A stretch of 64,000 bases of DNA, taken from the NCBI GenBank assembly GCA_035236585.1, contig CP141126.1, forward strand, positions 9,065,001 through 9,129,000, in the 5' to 3' direction. The notes beneath the pieces were generated by a model. That model searched no databases. It saw only the letters and a program-made list of their open reading frames with translations, and was not told the DNA's origin. Of the stretch, positions 60,046-64,000 are shown piece by piece. A program made the position numbers and the translations under genes. This stretch comes from Warburgia ugandensis (Eukaryota; Streptophyta; Magnoliopsida; Canellales; Canellaceae). How positions within the stretch are numbered: the stretch's first letter is position 1; each line of letters opens with the position of its first letter.

Positions 60046-62654
60046 TGTCACGACCCGAGTTTTTATATGATGCAATTTTGATAAAAAGGCGAGATCTCTT
60101 GTTTTATAAGTATGAGATGCATGAAAATCTTTTACTTTTGGAAAACAATCTTTCATAAAAAAAACCCCAAGTGTCAAAACACATTCTCAATTTATTTAAC
60201 CATAGCAAAGTTTAAATCAATATTATTCCCAAGAAAGTGTTAGTCACAGCCCCAGCTATTAGAGAGTAACTACAATCAAGTATCATTGAAAGATAAGGTA
60301 GGGGTTTTACTTACTTGTACTTAGTCTGGATGGTTCCTAGCACAAGCGTTCCTTGCCCTTAAGTATTTACTTGATGTCTGAAAAATGTTGAGGATTGGGT
60401 GAGTATATACTATACTCAATAGGAGCCTATCACTACTAGTTTTATAATGCATGAGATATTTTAAAATCATATGCTCATTCAAAACAGGTGCATGTCTGAA
60501 GACTCAAGTTCAACATCGATATTAAAATCTATTATTAAACTGAAATACTAATGACTTAAAGGATCACATAATCCAAAATCGAAAGTATCATATATATATA
60601 TATGTCATAACATCATGATATGCATAAGATGCTTCATTGAATCCAACTCATGGATATCTGGTATGGTCGACCAACCTCATGTCATGCCATATGCAATGCA
60701 AATAAATCCTCAAACCATAGGGTCCAAACTATGCCTACGACCTCACCGCCGTGTGGTCCCCGGGTACCTAAGGACACAGGATCATATACCTCCACGGGGC
60801 ATATGACACATCGACCCAGTGCCGTGACACCAGTGGTAGCCCCCTGTACCACATGCAGTCGACGCAAGGACATGCCCTTTTTTGGGCGTGGTACCCATCC
60901 ACCTAATAGTGGTAGAGGCTGGGTGGCCAACCCACACCCCTCGGCATAACACCCACGAGCTTACTAGCCCAAATCATGTACGATCAAATAAGCCAAAAAC
61001 CTTTGTTCAAAACCTGTCCTTTTTGGGTCCCTCACAACTGCCTGGCCCTCGGCACTCCAGCGTCTTTTGGCAACCCTCAAGGACATGCAATCTTTGCAAG
61101 TACTTAAATCATGCAATGTATGCACTTGTTTGCAAAACATATATGTGCATAATGTATATGCAATCATTTACAAAACATGTCTATGTACAAAGCATTTATC
61201 ACATGCATGCTGAATTAAGTCATGCTAAACAAGTCACATACTTAAAACATATGTTCAAAACAATAATAGTTCTTTTAAAAGAATCTAATAGTGATAGAGC
61301 ACCTACCTAACTAGGTTGCGCTAACCCCTTTATCCTTGGACGCTCCTGAACATGGTTTGGGGACTCAAGGTTAGTTTGGCCTATCTTTTATGGGTTTTAG
61401 AGTAATTAGTCTTATTACTTAGGCATTAGGGGTCCATCCCTATGCCTATGGGTGTCCTAAGGTCCTAACTGGGCCTTAGTATTATCAATTTTCCAAAGGT
61501 CTAGCAACTACGCGCCACCATCCTATTCTAAGGGTCATGTCTATCTTTTATTGGGCCTTGATCAGGGATTTTATAGTTTGGATGTATCCGCGTCGTCGAC
61601 AAGGACACAACGCCTTTTGCGGCGCCTCAATCGGAGCTCTAGATCTTAAGTTATAAGCGTTTTAGTGTCGTACGTACATAGAAGTCTTAAAAATAAAAAA
61701 AACAGAATGCTAGAGTGCTGCGCGTCTGCGACGTGCGCTCCGACTTCCTTAAGAAATGAAAAAAGAAACCCGCAGCACTAGCGCACTGTGCTTCTGCGGC
61801 GTGCGCCTCAGCGGGCCAATCTGCAGACGCGCCGGGTTTTCCGCCCTACGGTCTCTTTTGCGGGTGCGTCCTTGGATGCGCCCGTTTGGTTTTTCAAACC
61901 ACGTCGACGTGGGACGTTCCGACTGGAACGTCTTGCTCGTTGGGGAACCGGGGCGTCCTCAAGACACCCTGGTTCGACCCTGTGGAACCGGTGCGGCCCA
62001 GGGAACGTCCTTGGGTCCTTGGTGGCTCCGTTTTGCATGGTTTTTCATGCAAAAACCTAGGGAAATTAATCTTGGAACTATGGTGGAGATGGGTTTTGAG
62101 GGATCTTGGGCGTACCTGGCTCGTTGCTAGGTTTTTCTCCTTGTTTTTCCCTTTAGGTCACAGCTCCACGACTGGTTTTCTTCAACGTTTTGGGCTGCCA
62201 TTAGAGGCACCCAAGAGCTCTATTTATAGAGCTAAGAGAGGGTTCTGGAGGGGGCTCTCACCGCCTTTGAATGGCAGTGGACAAACCTCCAGAATGGCGG
62301 TGATTTCTCCTCCAATCACCGCCGTTCTAGAACCCTCTAGAGCTTGAAGATGAAGGGTGCCCGTATCAAAACGGGCCCCTGTGTTTTTGCAAAGCAACTG
62401 CTTTTTAATAAAATTATATTTTTGCCCCTGAACTTCAAAGGGCCATAACTTGCTCATTTTAACTCTGTTTTGGGTGATTTTGATCTCGTTGGATTCCTTT
62501 TTCTGAGATGCTCCTAATGGAATCATTTTTAGGACCAAATTCCTAGGTTCAGTCAAGGTGAATAGTGAAATGACTAAAATGCCCTTATCTTCAAAAACTG
62601 AACTTTTCATTGCTAAACTTGGAATTTCAATATTACAAAATTGGAGTCATTACA
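60046..62654 (-). mobile_element. Solo LTR A2 (family A) inserted in LTR C
   Basis: 2,609 bp from TGTCACGACCCGAG to GGAGTCATTACA, flanked by the perfect 5-bp duplication TCATG (60041-60045 and 62655-62659). Same family as A1 but without the B insertion, so it records the empty site. It is not the partner LTR of the element at the left edge, because it has its own target duplication. Confidence 0.93.
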
Positions 62655-63801
62655 TCATGGTTCCCAGGACGCTTGTGTGCCCTAGTCAAACCAGGACCCG
62701 CACCCTCACGTTGCGCGTGTCCAAGGGCCGCACTAAGGACCGCGTTCGCTTGCGCACACATGCCCCAGCGATGCACTATGACACGCATCTTGGATGGCGT
62801 CGGGCAGACTCGTCTTTAGCACAGGCACGATGCACCTCAGCTCTCGGGGCGCTCGTGTGTCCCGGTCGAACCTAGGACTGCACGCGAGAGGACCGCCCCA
62901 GGGAGCGCACTACACCTGGGGTCCCTGGGTCGTCTTCTTCGATGGGTTATCAAACCCATCACGAGTCCGACATCTTCAAGTTAGAAAAATGACCAGATCC
63001 GCCATGGATCCGGCTTGAAGGAAGGAAAACGGAGAGAGAGGGGGAGAAAACTTACTTGGGCAACCCCAACATGGTGCCCTTCTTCCGGTGGTGCTTTTCC
63101 CTCTATGCCTGCTGGAAGCCCCTGTTGACCAAAAATGCAGCATGACGCCGTAGGGAAGAAGGAGAAAGAGAAGAGGAAGGAAAAGGAGACTAGCCGGCCC
63201 GCAAGGAAGACCTGGGATGGTGCTGAAAATCTTGCAGGGAAAGCTGGAGAAGGGTTTTCGATTTTGCCGAAACCCTATCTCGAACAATCAGAGAAAAGGG
63301 GAGAAGAAGATGGATGGGGAAGAGGGAAGAAGCAGGCTTTATAGCCATGCTAAGGCGGTGCTGCCCAAAGGCTGTGCCGCCATCCTTTCCAGCACCGCCC
63401 TACAGAGGTGGTGGTGGAAGCCTCTGGAAACTGCTGGAGGAGGAAGACGATGGGGGGTGCCGTTATCAAAACGGGCCCTTGCGTTTTTCGTCTTTTTCAT
63501 TTTTAAGTATAAATTACAAACTTGCCCATAATCTTTAAACGGCCATAACTTGATCATATGAACTCGTTTTCGGCGTTCTTTGAGGCGTTGGATTCCATTT
63601 TGAGTGTAAAATCTAATGACGCTGATTTTTCTTAAAATTCTTATGTTTTATATTTAATTTAAAATACAACATCCAGCTACCTCTTGAGACTGGTAAACAT
63701 ATATTAATTTTCAAAAAGAGATAAGTTCCAGCATCAATGGTAAGTGGTAAACGTTCTATTTGTTCTTCATACAAAATGTCTTCAAAATTTTAGTTATTAC
63801 A

Positions 63802-64000
63802 TCATTACCCCCTTAAAAGAATTTCGTCCTTGAAATTCCACAAATTCTTACCTTTAAGTCAGCTGTCGTCTTGATAGACACAGTCTTCCTGAGGACTCCC
63901 TTATAACTCAAACTAAGAAAATTCCTTTTGCTCCAACCCTATAGGTCTCTTTGTTAATTCCTCAAGTTAGTACGTAGAGGAATTGTGTCCTTAAAACCCT
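63802..64000 (-). mobile_element. Internal 3' end and polypurine tract of element C
   Basis: On the minus strand the sequence ggaatttcaaggacgaaatt leads into an aagggggtaatga polypurine tract immediately before the LTR at 63801. This is the classic 3' end of plant Ty3/gypsy internal regions. The coding part would lie to the right of the window. Confidence 0.82.

Larger units (their letters stand above)
55125..63801 (-). repeat. Family C 3' LTR, interrupted by solo LTRs B2 and A2
   Basis: The left end TGTGATGACCCGGG and right end TTTTAGTTATTACA give TG...CA termini. Without B2, A2 and their target copies, the three pieces (55125-56602, 59588-60045, 62660-63801) sum to about 3.1 kb. Blocks align with LTR A throughout, for example the ggtagaggccggg segment near 56120 and the gccataacttg segment near 63541. 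A minus-strand polypurine tract (63802-63814) directly to the right makes this the 3' LTR of an element whose internal part lies beyond the window. Confidence 0.85.

Noticed and set aside
1926-62654. Reading A1 and A2 as the two LTRs of one giant element that encloses the host genes
   Set aside because: A2 has its own 5-bp target duplication (TCATG) inside LTR C, and A1 is directly joined to gag running leftwards, so they are separate insertions.
1-64000. CRISPR arrays, prokaryotic operons, riboswitches
   Set aside because: No regularly spaced short repeats, no operon-like gene packing, and clear eukaryotic intron structure throughout.

Overview
The window is nuclear DNA of a flowering plant, probably not a grass. 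It carries intron-rich genes with canonical plant splice sites, Au-type SINEs, plant L1-like LINEs, plastid-derived DNA, and Ty3/gypsy retroelements with LTRs of about 2.6-3.2 kb. No bacterial features, CRISPR arrays or tRNA/rRNA genes were found.

Layout. (1) 1-7507: a minus-strand Ty3/gypsy element (family A) that runs off the left edge. It has gag at 659-1495 and its 5' LTR at 1926-7507, and that LTR is split by a solo LTR of a second family (B1, 4091-7037). (2) 7508-19600: AT-rich intergenic DNA with a decayed LINE (8831-14470) cut by a third-family solo LTR (E, 10022-13202) and by SINEs, then a patch of organelle-derived DNA that includes a plastid rpl16 remnant (about 16300-16540), then more SINEs. 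(3) 19659-50114: a host gene island with three complete gene models. These are an LCV/COV-like membrane protein (plus strand, 7 coding exons, 253 aa), an RBM39/CAPER-like splicing factor (plus, 13 coding exons, 565 aa) and a PTBP3-type polypyrimidine-tract-binding protein (minus, 14 coding exons, 449 aa). Another LINE fragment and several SINEs lie between the first two genes. The two splicing-factor genes are convergent. (4) 51110-55124: SINEs and an old plus-strand gypsy pol remnant (D). (5) 55125-64000: D is interrupted by the roughly 3.1 kb 3' LTR of a minus-strand element (C) whose internal part lies beyond the right edge. That LTR was itself hit by two solo LTRs, B2 (56603-59582) and A2 (60046-62654), each with its own 5-bp target duplication.

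Function. The RBM39-like and PTBP3-like proteins both act in pre-mRNA splicing. The LCV protein belongs to a family tied to vascular patterning and endomembrane function. All three reading frames stay in phase across every proposed exon junction, which is the main support for the models. From memory, the Arabidopsis homologues LCV2 and PTB3 lie close together on chromosome 1, so part of this gene order may be ancient.

I found no convincing previously undescribed system. The most notable items are the nested LTR stratigraphy with readable pre-insertion sites, a sequence block shared by three LTR families, a 14-nt micro-exon and CU-rich tracts in the PTB gene, a GC-AG intron in the RBM39-like gene, and the plastid insertion. 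Retroelements are described as fossils only.
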